Positions 1-9,165 are shown, counted from the stretch's first letter. The stretch is 36,852 nucleotides of DNA from DASRVA01 sp050732935 (GCA_050732935.1 JBOHRW010000177.1:1-36852); one strand, 5' to 3'. The notes: generated from the letters alone by a model not told the origin. Translations and numbers: made by a program.

Positions 1-479
1 TCGGCGCCCGCCGGATCGCTGACCGTGACCGTGGCGCCCTCGACCGGCTCGCCGGTCCGGCGCACCACGAGGACGTTCAGGTCGCCCGCACCGCCGGCCC
101 CGCCCGGTGTCAGCACCAGGTTTACCGTGGCGTTGGGCGCGGTGGTGGAAAGCGATGTCGTCGCCGATGCCGACTGGAACCCGTCCGCCGACGCGGTCAC
201 CGCGTACGGGGTCGGGTTGTCCGGGATCGGGACGTCGTCGATTTGGTAGTTCCCATTGGCGTCGGTGAGCGCAGTCTTCGTGGCCGGGTTGGTTCCGACC
301 AACGCTCCGACGATGGGGTTGTCATCGGGATCAGATACCCTGCCCGAGATCGTGCCCAGGTCGTCGCCACCCTGACCGGGTGCCTGAGCTCCATCGTCAT
401 CGGCGCACGCCGCCACGAACGGCAGCGTGACCACCAGCGCCAGGGCGGGAATCCGCCAGAATTTCTTAAGGAAATTCAT
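1..479 (-). CDS. Lipoprotein with carboxypeptidase-regulatory-like (Ig-fold) repeats, 3' end outside window
   Basis: The frame is open from an ATG at 479 to the window edge (159 codons seen). The N-terminus has a basic start (MNFLKKFW), a hydrophobic stretch and a lipobox ending FVAAC at about residue 25, so a lipid-anchored envelope protein is expected. After an acidic linker (ADDDG) comes a domain with the features of carboxypeptidase regulatory-like repeats: GTISGRVSDPDDNPIVGA, then TDANGNYQIDDVP, then YAVTASADGF. A second domain begins near residue 135 (LNVLVVRRTGEPVEGATV). Such domains are structural, often found in surface proteins and TonB-linked proteins; no catalytic function can be assigned. 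A GGAG lies 11 nt before the ATG. The C-terminal part is missing, so what else the protein carries is unknown. Confidence 0.85.
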   Translation of the reverse strand, partial: MNFLKKFWRIPALALVVTLPFVAACADDDGAQAPGQGGDDLGTISGRVSDPDDNPIVGALVGTNPATKTALTDANGNYQIDDVPIPDNPTPYAVTASADGFQSASATTSLSTTAPNATVNLVLTPGGAGGAGDLNVLVVRRTGEPVEGATVTVSDPAGA

Positions 480-937
480 GCTGGCTGTTTCTCCTCTTGT
501 TCTTCTCTGAAGAGACTCGCGCCCCCGGATCGTCCGGGGAGCGCCCGAGAAAACTCGAAAGCGAAAACCGAAAATCGTCCTGCGCTCGGCCCACCTCCTC
601 GCTGGTTTCGCGTTTCCGGTTTGCGTATCGGCATCCTTGTTTGGCCGCTCGCGCGGCCGTGATCTGAAAGGCGGCTCGTCCGGAGACACTCCGGCTCAGC
701 CTCAGATTTCTGAGTTTTGCTCAGATATCTGAGGCGCCGCGGCCCTCCCGCCGTTGTCCGGCGGGCTCGCGTTTTGTCTTCCCAAGTTGAAGCAGCGCAG
801 GTGCTTCGGCCCATTCGACCCGGTCAGCGCCCGCGCTTGACGTCCGTTACGTTGCGCAAGGGGCATGCCGACCCCGGGGGAGGCCGAACCGTCCTCGCGC
901 GAAGTCGGAGCCAGGGGGATCGAACCGGCGCGCTGGC
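480..937. other. 458-bp intergenic stretch with hairpins and palindromes
   Basis: I see no convincing gene here. It is the upstream region of the lipoprotein gene (minus) and lies downstream of dgcA. It holds a perfect 7-bp stem with a 3-nt loop at 523-539 (CCCCGGA/TCCGGGG), a 6-bp stem at 643-658 (GGCCGC/GCGGCC), the tandem palindromes listed separately at 701-733, and an inverted repeat at 908-939 (GAGCCAG/CTGGCTC, 18-nt loop) that overlaps the dgcA stop codon and could act as a weak terminator, though it has no T-run. Confidence 0.6.
701..733. promoter_or_regulatory. Two tandem perfect palindromes, CTCAGA-NN-TCTGAG
   Basis: CTCAGATTTCTGAG at 701-714 and CTCAGATATCTGAG at 720-733 share the same 6-bp arms with a 2-bp centre; their centres are 19 bp apart. 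This is the geometry of a pair of dimer-binding operator sites. They lie about 220-255 bp upstream of the lipoprotein start codon. No gene for a cognate regulator is adjacent, and I do not recognise the motif. Confidence 0.6.
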
Positions 938-1972
938 TCAGCCCGCCGGCACCCGCTCGGTCACGGGTAGGACGCCGAGCCCTGGACGCTCCGCATCGGG
1001 CAGCACCCGGCCCTCTAGGAAGCGCAGACCGGCCCAGGGATCGTCGGCCAGCAGCAAGTGACCGTCCAGGTCCACGTAGTCGGCCAGCGGCGCCAGATGG
1101 GCGGCCGCGGCGATCCCGAGCGAGGACTCGACCATGCAGCCCAGAAAGACCCCGAACCCGAGCGCTCGGGCGCCGGTCATGAGACGCACGGCCTCCAGGA
1201 TCGAGCCGCATTTGGCGAGCTTCACGTTGACCACGTCCACGACCCCCAGGAGGTCCGCCAGGTCGGCGCTCGTCCGGCAGGCCTCGTCGGCCACGACCGG
1301 GATGTCGGTGGCGGCCGCGACCATGGCCAGGCCCTCGCGGTCGCTCGCCCGGACCGGCTGCTCGAGCAGCTCCACCCCGAGGTCCTCGAGCACGGGGATC
1401 CGCGCCAGCGCCTGCCGGCGGGACCAGCCTTCGTTGGCGTCGACCCGGATCGGCTTGTCGGTCGCGCCGCGGATCGTCTCGAGGACGGCCCGGTCGCCCT
1501 CGAACCCGAGCTTGATCTTGAGGATCGGGTAACGCTCCGCCTCGGCCACCTTCTCGCGCATCCGCCCCGGCTCGTCGATGCCGATCGTGAACGACGTGGC
1601 CGGGACGCGGTCCAGGTCGAGCCCCAGCCAGCGGTAGAGGGGGAGGCCGTGGCGGCGTCCCAGGAGATCGTGGAGCGCCATCGAGATCGCCGTCTTGGCG
1701 CTGGCGTTTTCCCAGAGGTGGCCGTTCAGCCGGCTCTCGATCCGGTCGAGGGCATAGGGATCGTCCCCCACCAGCGGCAGCAGCTCGCCCAGCGCGGCCT
1801 CCACGCTGGCGGCGGTCTCGCCGTAGCGCCGGGACGGGGCGGCCTCCCCCCAGCCCTCGTCGCCCTCGTGCTCGAGGCGCACGAGCCAGTGCTCGTAGGT
1901 CCGGTGCTCGGAGCGGGCGATCCGGAACGGGTGGGTGGGGGTGAGGACGATGCGGTGGGTCTCGGCCCGCAT
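938..1972 (-). CDS. dgcA: Enolase-superfamily epimerase, DgcA-type N-acetyl-D-glutamate racemase (dipeptide epimerase family)
   Basis: A 344-residue member of the muconate-lactonizing-enzyme subgroup of the enolase superfamily. The catalytic signature is complete: KxK at 152-154 (LKIKLGF), metal ligands D178 and N180 (VDANEGW), E204 (EQPV), D229 (ADEA) and the second-face lysine K254 (NVKLAKCG), followed by the C-terminal barrel motif DLDGHLLLADDPW. The family was first described as L-Ala-D/L-Glu dipeptide epimerase. When paired with DgcN, members act on N-acetyl-D-glutamate in D-glutamate catabolism. The ATG overlaps the dgcN stop in TGATG, so the two are probably translationally coupled, and dgcN-dgcA adjacency favours the D-glutamate role. 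Substrate specificity is inferred from context only. Confidence 0.85.
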   Translation of the reverse strand: MRAETHRIVLTPTHPFRIARSEHRTYEHWLVRLEHEGDEGWGEAAPSRRYGETAASVEAALGELLPLVGDDPYALDRIESRLNGHLWENASAKTAISMALHDLLGRRHGLPLYRWLGLDLDRVPATSFTIGIDEPGRMREKVAEAERYPILKIKLGFEGDRAVLETIRGATDKPIRVDANEGWSRRQALARIPVLEDLGVELLEQPVRASDREGLAMVAAATDIPVVADEACRTSADLADLLGVVDVVNVKLAKCGSILEAVRLMTGARALGFGVFLGCMVESSLGIAAAAHLAPLADYVDLDGHLLLADDPWAGLRFLEGRVLPDAERPGLGVLPVTERVPAG

Positions 1973-3048
1973 CAACCGGTCTCCCCCGCCTTCACGGCGG
2001 CGGCCTCCCGCGGCCCGACCCCGGCCACGATCGCCTCGATCAGCGGCTCGGCGCCGAACCGGACGGGATCGACCGCCGGCAGACCGGTCTCCTCCGAGAT
2101 CCGATCCGCCCACCTCCGCGCCTCCACCTCGTCCAGGTCGTGGCCGTTCAAGGCGATCCCGAGGACCGGCGCCGGCTTGAGATAGCCGGCCATCCGCTCG
2201 TAGAGCGCGATCCAGTCGGGGAGCGGCATGATCTCGATCTCGTCGTTCAGCGTGCGCGTGCGGGTCGGCTGATGGACCAGGATCTGCGCGTCGGGCATCG
2301 AGCCGTGGAGGAGCGCCAGCGTGACGCCGCTGTAGCCCGGGTGGAGGAGCGAGCCCTGGCCCTCGACGAAGACGAGGTCCTGGCCGGGCGCGTTCTCGAG
2401 CACGATGCGCTCGGCGGCGCCGGCCACGAAGTCGGCGATCACGCGGTCGACCGCGAGGCCCTTCCCGTCGATGAAGAGCCCGGTCTGCCCGGTCGGCGCG
2501 AAGACCGCCCGATGGCCCAGGCGGCGGGCGGCCAGGGTCAGCTCCATGGACGCCGTCATCTTCCCCACGTTGCAATCCGTGCCGACGGTGAGGACCACGA
2601 CGGCGTCGACGTCGGCCGCCTTGCGCGAGGCGACGGGCAGGTCGTCGGGCACGCGACGGAGGTCCACGATCTTGGCGCCGGTCTTCCCGGCGATGGCCCG
2701 CAGCTCCGGGTCCTCCCCCAGGAAGGTGTGGAGCCCGCTCGCCACGGTGAGGCCTTCCTCGAGGGCGCGGGCCAGCACGGTCCGCCACGCCGCGGGGAGC
2801 GCGCCGCCCCGCGGGGCCACTCCGATCAGCAGGGTATCGGGACCGAGGGCCAGCCCCTCCTCGATCGTGCCCACGATCGGAAGAGCCGGCCCGAAGCCCA
2901 GGATCTCGTCGGTCGTGCGTCCGGCGGTCCGGCTGTCGAGAACGCCCACGACGTCGTCGGGCGCGTAGCGGATCACGCACGTGGCCGTCTTGGCGTCGAT
3001 CACGCTGAAGCGCCCCTCGGCCAGGATCAGGACGCGACGATCAGCCAT
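1972..3048 (-). CDS. dgcN: DUF1611 family protein, DgcN-type D-glutamate N-acetyltransferase
   Basis: A 358-residue two-domain protein: an N-terminal Rossmann-like half (RRVLILAEGRF, DAKTA near 18-22) and a C-terminal P-loop half with GTDCNVGKMT at 156-165, then QTGLFIDGKG and VEGQGSLLHPGYSGV. This is the DUF1611 arrangement; characterised members (DgcN) acetylate D-glutamate for the DgcA partner to racemise. The start is set at the ATG at 3048, which has GGAG 9 nt upstream and overlaps the end of sdaAA by 8 bases; an upstream ATG (3057) and GTG (3072) are in frame but less well placed. The order sdaAA-dgcN-dgcA with overlaps indicates one transcript. Acetyltransferase activity is taken from the family, not visible as a catalytic motif. 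Confidence 0.78.
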   Translation of the reverse strand: MADRRVLILAEGRFSVIDAKTATCVIRYAPDDVVGVLDSRTAGRTTDEILGFGPALPIVGTIEEGLALGPDTLLIGVAPRGGALPAAWRTVLARALEEGLTVASGLHTFLGEDPELRAIAGKTGAKIVDLRRVPDDLPVASRKAADVDAVVVLTVGTDCNVGKMTASMELTLAARRLGHRAVFAPTGQTGLFIDGKGLAVDRVIADFVAGAAERIVLENAPGQDLVFVEGQGSLLHPGYSGVTLALLHGSMPDAQILVHQPTRTRTLNDEIEIMPLPDWIALYERMAGYLKPAPVLGIALNGHDLDEVEARRWADRISEETGLPAVDPVRFGAEPLIEAIVAGVGPREAAAVKAGETG

Positions 3049-4030
3049 CGACGCCATCTCCGGGCGTCCCACTGGATCCGTCTTCGGCCGAGGCGCGCCC
3101 GGCCTCCTCGGCCTCGAGCTGCCGCGCCCGCGCCTCGTTGGTGTTCTCGAAGCCGGGTCCGTCCCAGCGCACCGAGGCCGCCAACTTCGCCCCGGTCGGG
3201 CTGGTCGCCAGACCGCCCTTCGCCGTCTCCCGATAACGCTCGTCCATCTCGCTGCCGATCTGCCCCATCACGTCGATCACCTCGTCGGCCGGGATCGGGA
3301 ACCGGAGCCCCGACAACGCCATCTCCGAGGCCGCCACCGCCTGCACCGCGCCGGACACGTTGCGGGTCAAGCAGGGCACCTCGACCAGCCCCGCGACGGG
3401 GTCGCAGATCAATCCCAGCATGCCCTGGAGCGTGAACGCGACCGCCTGCGCCGCCATCGCCGGCGTGCCGCCCCGGAGCTCCGTCAGCGCCGCCGACGCC
3501 ATCGCCGCCGCGCTGCCCGTTTCCGCCTGACATCCGCCGGTCGCCCCGGCCACGCTGGCCCGCGCCACGATCACCTGTCCGACCCCGGCCGCCACGAGGA
3601 GTCCCCGGGCCAGGTCGTCGTCGTCGAACCCGAGCTCCTCCTCGGCAGCGAAGAGCACGGCCGGCAGGATCCCCGAGGAGCCGGCGGTGGGGGTGGCGAC
3701 GATCGTCCCCATTCGCGCGTTCACCTCCATGGTGGCCTGGGCGCGGGCGATCACCTTGCCGATGAAAGGCCCGGAGACCGAGGCCCCGCTCGCGCGCCAC
3801 TCCTCGAAGCGCCGGGCGCCGCCGCCCAGGAGGCCGCTCACCGAGGGAGCATCCGACCCGAGACCGCGCTCGACCGCCTCGCGCATCGTCTGCAGGCGAT
3901 CCTTCAGGCGGTCGAGGACCTCCTCCTCCGTGCGGCCCGAGTCGTCCATCTCCTCGGCCAGGACGACCCGCCAGACGGGGGCGCCCTCGGTCTCGGCTCT
4001 CTCGACGATCTCCTCGATGCTCTTGAACAC
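3041..4030 (-). CDS. sdaAA: L-serine ammonia-lyase, iron-sulfur-dependent, alpha subunit
   Basis: 329 residues matching the alpha chain of the two-subunit (Bacillus/Peptoniphilus-type) L-serine deaminase, which converts L-serine to pyruvate and ammonia using a labile [4Fe-4S] cluster. The three conserved cysteines are present: C167 (ATGGCQAETG), C209 and C220 (CDPVAGLVEVPC). The substrate-region motif TPTAGSSGILP is at 114-124. The start is a GTG with AAGGAAGG upstream. The last 25 residues are an Asp/Gly/Ser-rich tail unlike the conserved core. Its partner sdaAB lies upstream on the same strand but is separated by 727 bp carrying mazEF on the opposite strand, an unusual break in a pair that is normally adjacent. 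Confidence 0.95.
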   Translation of the reverse strand: MFKSIEEIVERAETEGAPVWRVVLAEEMDDSGRTEEEVLDRLKDRLQTMREAVERGLGSDAPSVSGLLGGGARRFEEWRASGASVSGPFIGKVIARAQATMEVNARMGTIVATPTAGSSGILPAVLFAAEEELGFDDDDLARGLLVAAGVGQVIVARASVAGATGGCQAETGSAAAMASAALTELRGGTPAMAAQAVAFTLQGMLGLICDPVAGLVEVPCLTRNVSGAVQAVAASEMALSGLRFPIPADEVIDVMGQIGSEMDERYRETAKGGLATSPTGAKLAASVRWDGPGFENTNEARARQLEAEEAGRASAEDGSSGTPGDGVDG

Positions 4031-4099
4031 CGGCTGTTCCTTCCTTCGCGCGTAGGGGCCGTGAGCCCTTCAATATGGGTGGTTGCAGGCCAACGGGCA

Positions 4100-4139
4100 T
4101 TGGCGGAACCGGGCATACATGTATATTCAATGTATCTAC
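4100..4139 (+). promoter_or_regulatory. mazEF promoter with overlapping palindromic operator
   Basis: TTGGCG (4100-4105) and TATATT (4122-4127) are 16 bp apart, a fair sigma-70-type promoter pointing at mazE. The perfect palindrome ATACATGTAT (4115-4124) overlaps the -10 box, and TGTATCTAC follows at 4131-4139. An AT-rich patch like this stands out from the GC-rich surroundings. MazE-MazF complexes repress their own promoter through such palindromes, so autoregulation is likely. Confidence 0.6.
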
Positions 4140-4173
4140 TTGTGGCTGTAACAGCATCTACGGAGGGAGGGCC

Positions 4174-4416
4174 ATGCGTACCACAATCGGTCGGTGGGGC
4201 AACAGCCTGGCGGTCCGGATTCCGCGGGATCTGGCCGAGGAAGCCGGCCTGGACGCCGGGACCGAGGTCGAGTTTTCCATCGAGGGCGATCGCCTTCTCT
4301 TGGCGCCCACGGCGCAGAGTCGCTGGAGCCTGGAGGATCTTCTAGCCCGCGTAACAAAGGAGAACCTCCACGAGGAGATGAATTTCGGCCCTCCCGTGGG
4401 TCACGAGGTCTGGTAG
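4174..4416 (+). CDS. mazE: MazE-type antitoxin (AbrB-fold)
   Basis: 80 residues. The N-terminal half is the swapped-hairpin AbrB DNA-binding fold with the family core GRWGNSLAVRIPRDL (6-20); the C-terminal half (SRWSLEDLLARVTKENLHEE) and the terminal EVW resemble the MazF-binding tail of E. coli MazE. It binds and neutralises the MazF RNase and represses the operon. A strong Shine-Dalgarno (GGAGGGAGG) precedes the ATG. The stop codon is followed at once by the mazF start. The pair lies antisense between sdaAB and sdaAA, so transcripts from sdaAB toward sdaAA would be antisense to it. Confidence 0.92.
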   Translation: MRTTIGRWGNSLAVRIPRDLAEEAGLDAGTEVEFSIEGDRLLLAPTAQSRWSLEDLLARVTKENLHEEMNFGPPVGHEVW

Positions 4417-4755
4417 GTGCCGGCTTTCGTCCCCGAGCGGGGCGATCTGGTATGGATCAGCCTCGATCCACAAGCCGGCCATGAACAGGCGGGACGTCGG
4501 CCTGCCGCGGTCGTGTCTCCTCGAGCCTACAATCGCAAGGTGGGGCTCGCGCTGTGCTGCCCGGTCACCAGCCGAATCAAGGGGTACCCGTTCGAAGTCG
4601 TGCTACCGGCAAAAGGCGAAATCACCGGCGTCGTCCTGGCGGATCAGGTGAAGTCTCTCGACTGGCGGGCAAGGCGCGCGAGCAGGGCCGGGCGCTTGAC
4701 GGCGGAAGCCATCGACGAGGTGATTTCCAAGCTGACGACGCTGCTGGCCGACTGA
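4417..4755 (+). CDS. mazF: MazF-type endoribonuclease toxin
   Basis: 112 residues of the PemK/MazF fold, a sequence-specific mRNA interferase. Recognisable family blocks are PERGDLVWISLDP (6-18), EQAGRRPAAVVSP (23-35), KGYPFEVVLP and LADQVKSLDWRARRA; the resemblance to E. coli MazF is close along the whole length. The arginine of RRPAAVV and the threonine of CCPVTSR, both implicated in catalysis in the family, are present, so the toxin looks intact. The start is GTG directly abutting the mazE TAG, which points to translational coupling. The gene ends 2 bp before the end of the convergent sdaAB. Confidence 0.93.
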   Translation: MPAFVPERGDLVWISLDPQAGHEQAGRRPAAVVSPRAYNRKVGLALCCPVTSRIKGYPFEVVLPAKGEITGVVLADQVKSLDWRARRASRAGRLTAEAIDEVISKLTTLLAD

Positions 4756-4757
4756 GG

Positions 4758-5423
4758 TCAGTCCGTCACCTTCTGGAGCCGGCGCGCGAAGCGCACCCAC
4801 TCGAACGCCTGCACCTTCCCCACGACCTCTTCCGGGATCGGCTGGTCGGCCTGGATGATCATGGTGGCGTCCCGGCCCCGCTTCTCGCGGCTCACCTCGA
4901 GGAAGGCGATGTTGACGCCGGCCTCGGCCAGGAGCCGGGTGACGGTGGCGGTCGTGCCGGGGATGTCCTGGGCCACGATCAAGAGCGTATCGAACTCTCC
5001 CGTCAGCTCGACCGCGCGGCCGTTCACGTCACGCACTTCGACCGCGCCGCCGCCCACCGACACGCCGGTCAGGACCGCCCGCTGGCGGCCGGCCTCGAGC
5101 TCGAACCGCAGCGTGTTCGGGTGCGCCTCCGGCCCCAGGTCGACGGGTTCGAACCGGACCTCGAGACCGGCCTCGCGCGCCACCTGGAGGCTCTGCGGGA
5201 TCCGCTGGTCGTCGGGGGCCATGCCGAGCAGCCCGGCCACGACCGCGCGATCGGTGCCGTGGCCGCGATACGTGGTCGCGAACGATCCGTGGAGGCCGAT
5301 CTTCGCCCGCTCGGGCGTCCGGCCGAGCAGCGCCCGGGCCAGGAGCCCCAGCCGCAGCGCCCCCGCCGTGTGGCTCGACGAGGGCCCGACCATCCTGGGA
5401 CCGATGATGTCGAAGACGCTCAC
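4758..5423 (-). CDS. sdaAB: L-serine ammonia-lyase, iron-sulfur-dependent, beta subunit
   Basis: 221 residues. The N-terminal beta-chain domain starts with the hallmark DIIGPRMVGPSSSHTAGALR (5-24) and contains HGSFATTYRGHGTDRA. A C-terminal ACT domain begins near residue 143 (DTLLIVAQDIPGTTATVTRLL), typical for this subunit and a likely serine or ligand sensor. Start is GTG with AGGAG upstream. Together with sdaAA it forms the [4Fe-4S] serine deaminase. The hicA relic ends 31 bp upstream on the same strand. The 5' part of this gene (5334-5408) reappears in inverted orientation at 5970-6044. Confidence 0.95.
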   Translation of the reverse strand: MSVFDIIGPRMVGPSSSHTAGALRLGLLARALLGRTPERAKIGLHGSFATTYRGHGTDRAVVAGLLGMAPDDQRIPQSLQVAREAGLEVRFEPVDLGPEAHPNTLRFELEAGRQRAVLTGVSVGGGAVEVRDVNGRAVELTGEFDTLLIVAQDIPGTTATVTRLLAEAGVNIAFLEVSREKRGRDATMIIQADQPIPEEVVGKVQAFEWVRFARRLQKVTD

Positions 5424-5454
5424 ATCTGTCGCTCCTGCAGCTCCACGGGTCTCC

Positions 5455-5544
5455 TCAGGATTCCAGCGCAGCGAGGAATTCTGTTGGCGTGAGACCGGCT
5501 TTCGCGATTACATCCCGCGGCCTCAGCAGCGGGATGGAAGACAT
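5455..5544 (-). pseudogene. hicA toxin relic with internal in-frame deletion
   Basis: A 29-residue ORF whose ATG overlaps the HicB stop (TGATG). Residues 1-13 (MSSIPLLRPRDVI) look like the start of HicA, and residues 14-29 (AKAGLTPTEFLAALES) look like the HicA C-terminus (family form AGLTPEEFL). HicA is normally about 60-85 residues; the roughly 40 middle residues, including the GSH motif with the catalytic histidine, are absent. The reading frame is kept, so this looks like an internal deletion. If so, no RNase activity is possible. The alternative is a chance short ORF, which I consider less likely because both ends match and the position after hicB is right. Confidence 0.65.
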
Positions 5545-5750
5545 CAGGCGGGTACCTCTATTTCCTGTGTCTCGACCGCCAAGGGCATCCCACGCTCCGA
5601 CCGCACGGCAAGGCACTCCTTGATCGCCTCACGTATGTTCTCTTCAACGGCCTCTCTACTCTTCCCTTGACTAATGCACCCAGGGATTGCCGGACACTCC
5701 GCAATGAAAACGCCGTCTTCATCCTGATAGATCGTGATCGTGAATCTCGT
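5544..5750 (-). pseudogene. hicB: HicB-type antitoxin, no canonical start codon
   Basis: The frame reads RFTITIYQDEDGVFIAECPA, then IPGCISQGKSREEAVENIRE (written here with its family spacing), ending EIEVPA; this is the partial RNase H fold of small HicB proteins, nearly full length (68 codons). The codon at the expected start (5748-5750) is ACG, preceded by a strong GGAGGT. No ATG, GTG or TTG lies in frame between an upstream TAG and the conserved core; only a CTG at 5777 does. Either an ATG mutated to ACG, or a rare start is used. Because the partner toxin is deleted, loss of selection on hicB is the simpler reading. Codon use is less GC-biased than the neighbours, hinting at transfer. Confidence 0.75.
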
Positions 5751-5793
5751 AGGACCTCCCGTAGACGGGCCACCCAGCGCTAGGCGTTTACTG

Positions 5794-5901
5794 TCAGCTG
5801 ATGGCGCTCGAGGCGTGTCGGACTATCTCCTCAGGATAACCGAGTACTCGCAAGACCTCTCTCAAGATCTTCCTTTTATGGTCCGTGCTGGCATTCGTCA
5901 T
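5794..5901 (-). CDS. Short ORF of unknown function (possible remnant)
   Basis: 35 codons, starting at an ATG that overlaps the preceding remnant's stop in ATGA. The product is basic and looks helical (HKRKILREVLRVLGYPEEIV). I do not recognise the family. The ATGA overlap and coding-like composition suggest it is or was a real gene in an operon with the two flanking fragments; it may be a truncated antitoxin-like protein, but nothing in it proves this. Confidence 0.35.
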   Translation of the reverse strand: MTNASTDHKRKILREVLRVLGYPEEIVRHASSAIS

Positions 5902-5969
5902 CGCCCAATAATCGGTTCCAGGGATCCTCTGTGGATGAACCGTCTTACCCGATCGCGAAACCTCCTCTC
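5898..5969 (-). pseudogene. 3' remnant of an unidentified gene
   Basis: 23 codons plus stop, encoding an Arg-rich tail that ends FIHRGSLEPIIGR. The frame has no start codon; upstream it runs into the inverted sdaAB fragment at 5970, which marks the truncation point. It overlaps the next short ORF by 4 bases, as genuine operon neighbours do. Family unknown. Confidence 0.35.
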
Positions 5970-6044
5970 ATCATCGGGCCCAGGATGGTCGGGCCGTCTC
6001 CGAGCCACACGGCGGAGACACTGCGGCTGGGGCTGCTGGCGAGG
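5970..6044 (+). pseudogene. Inverted fragment of sdaAB (N-terminal region)
   Basis: 75 bp that read IIGPRMVGPSPSHTAETL in the plus direction, the N-terminal hallmark of the serine deaminase beta subunit. Hand alignment to the reverse complement of 5334-5408 gives 65 identical bases of 75 (about 87%). The fragment lacks the first five codons and stops 6 bp before the uvrA stop codon. It is a duplicated and inverted piece, or the relic of a second sdaAB copy. The two copies form an inverted repeat enclosing 5409-5969, which holds the true sdaAB start codon and the hicBA relics. Confidence 0.85.
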
Positions 6045-6050
6045 TGTCGG

Positions 6051-8894
<2,844 letters not shown>

Positions 8895-9018
8895 AGCCGG
8901 CTCAAGTTAAGCGGCCGGCTGGAAGCGGTCGAACCGCGGCCGAGCTTCTCGCCGGCATGGGTCGCCGTTCCGATCCATTTGGCATACGCCCCACGGCGAC
9001 GGATGGGAGAAACCGGCT

Positions 9019-9165
9019 TCAGCGCCCCACCCGGTCCACGATGACCATGATCAGCGCCACGACCAGCAGGAAGTGGATCATCCCATGGAGTGGGAAAAAG
9101 ACGGCACCCGCCGCCCAGACGACGACGACGAAGAGGAGGGCCGCCCGCAGGCTCAGCGAACCCAC
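9019..9165 (-). CDS. Small membrane protein, DUF5670/Lmo0937-like
   Basis: 48 residues from a GTG at 9165 that lies inside the end of the upstream kinase gene (13-base overlap). The product is almost all membrane: AALLFVVVVWAAGAVFF, then a polar turn PLHGMIH, then FLLVVALIMVIVDRVGR. Length and the two-helix pattern with a conserved-looking GMIHFLLVVAL block fit the small DUF5670 (Lmo0937-type) family, whose function is not established. It follows htpX and the lipid kinase on the same strand, so a membrane-stress role is possible but unproven. Confidence 0.7.
   Translation of the reverse strand: MGSLSLRAALLFVVVVWAAGAVFFPLHGMIHFLLVVALIMVIVDRVGR

Noticed and set aside
907..935. tRNA T-arm-like piece (GGTTCGATCCCCC then TGGCTCC on the minus strand)
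   Set aside because: The T-stem does not pair beyond two bases, there is no CCA, and no matching acceptor 5' strand lies 70-90 nt away. It may be an old tRNA or attachment-site scrap but cannot be supported.
938..2980. 680-codon minus-strand frame spanning dgcA and most of dgcN
   Set aside because: Only its last 344 codons are the dgcA protein; the rest is Arg/Gly/Asp-rich out-of-frame translation of dgcN, which has its own well-conserved frame.
4031..6050. A mobile genomic island carrying mazEF and hicBA
   Set aside because: No integrase, transposase, terminal repeats or flanking tRNA were found; the segment is better described as a hot spot of small insertions and decay.
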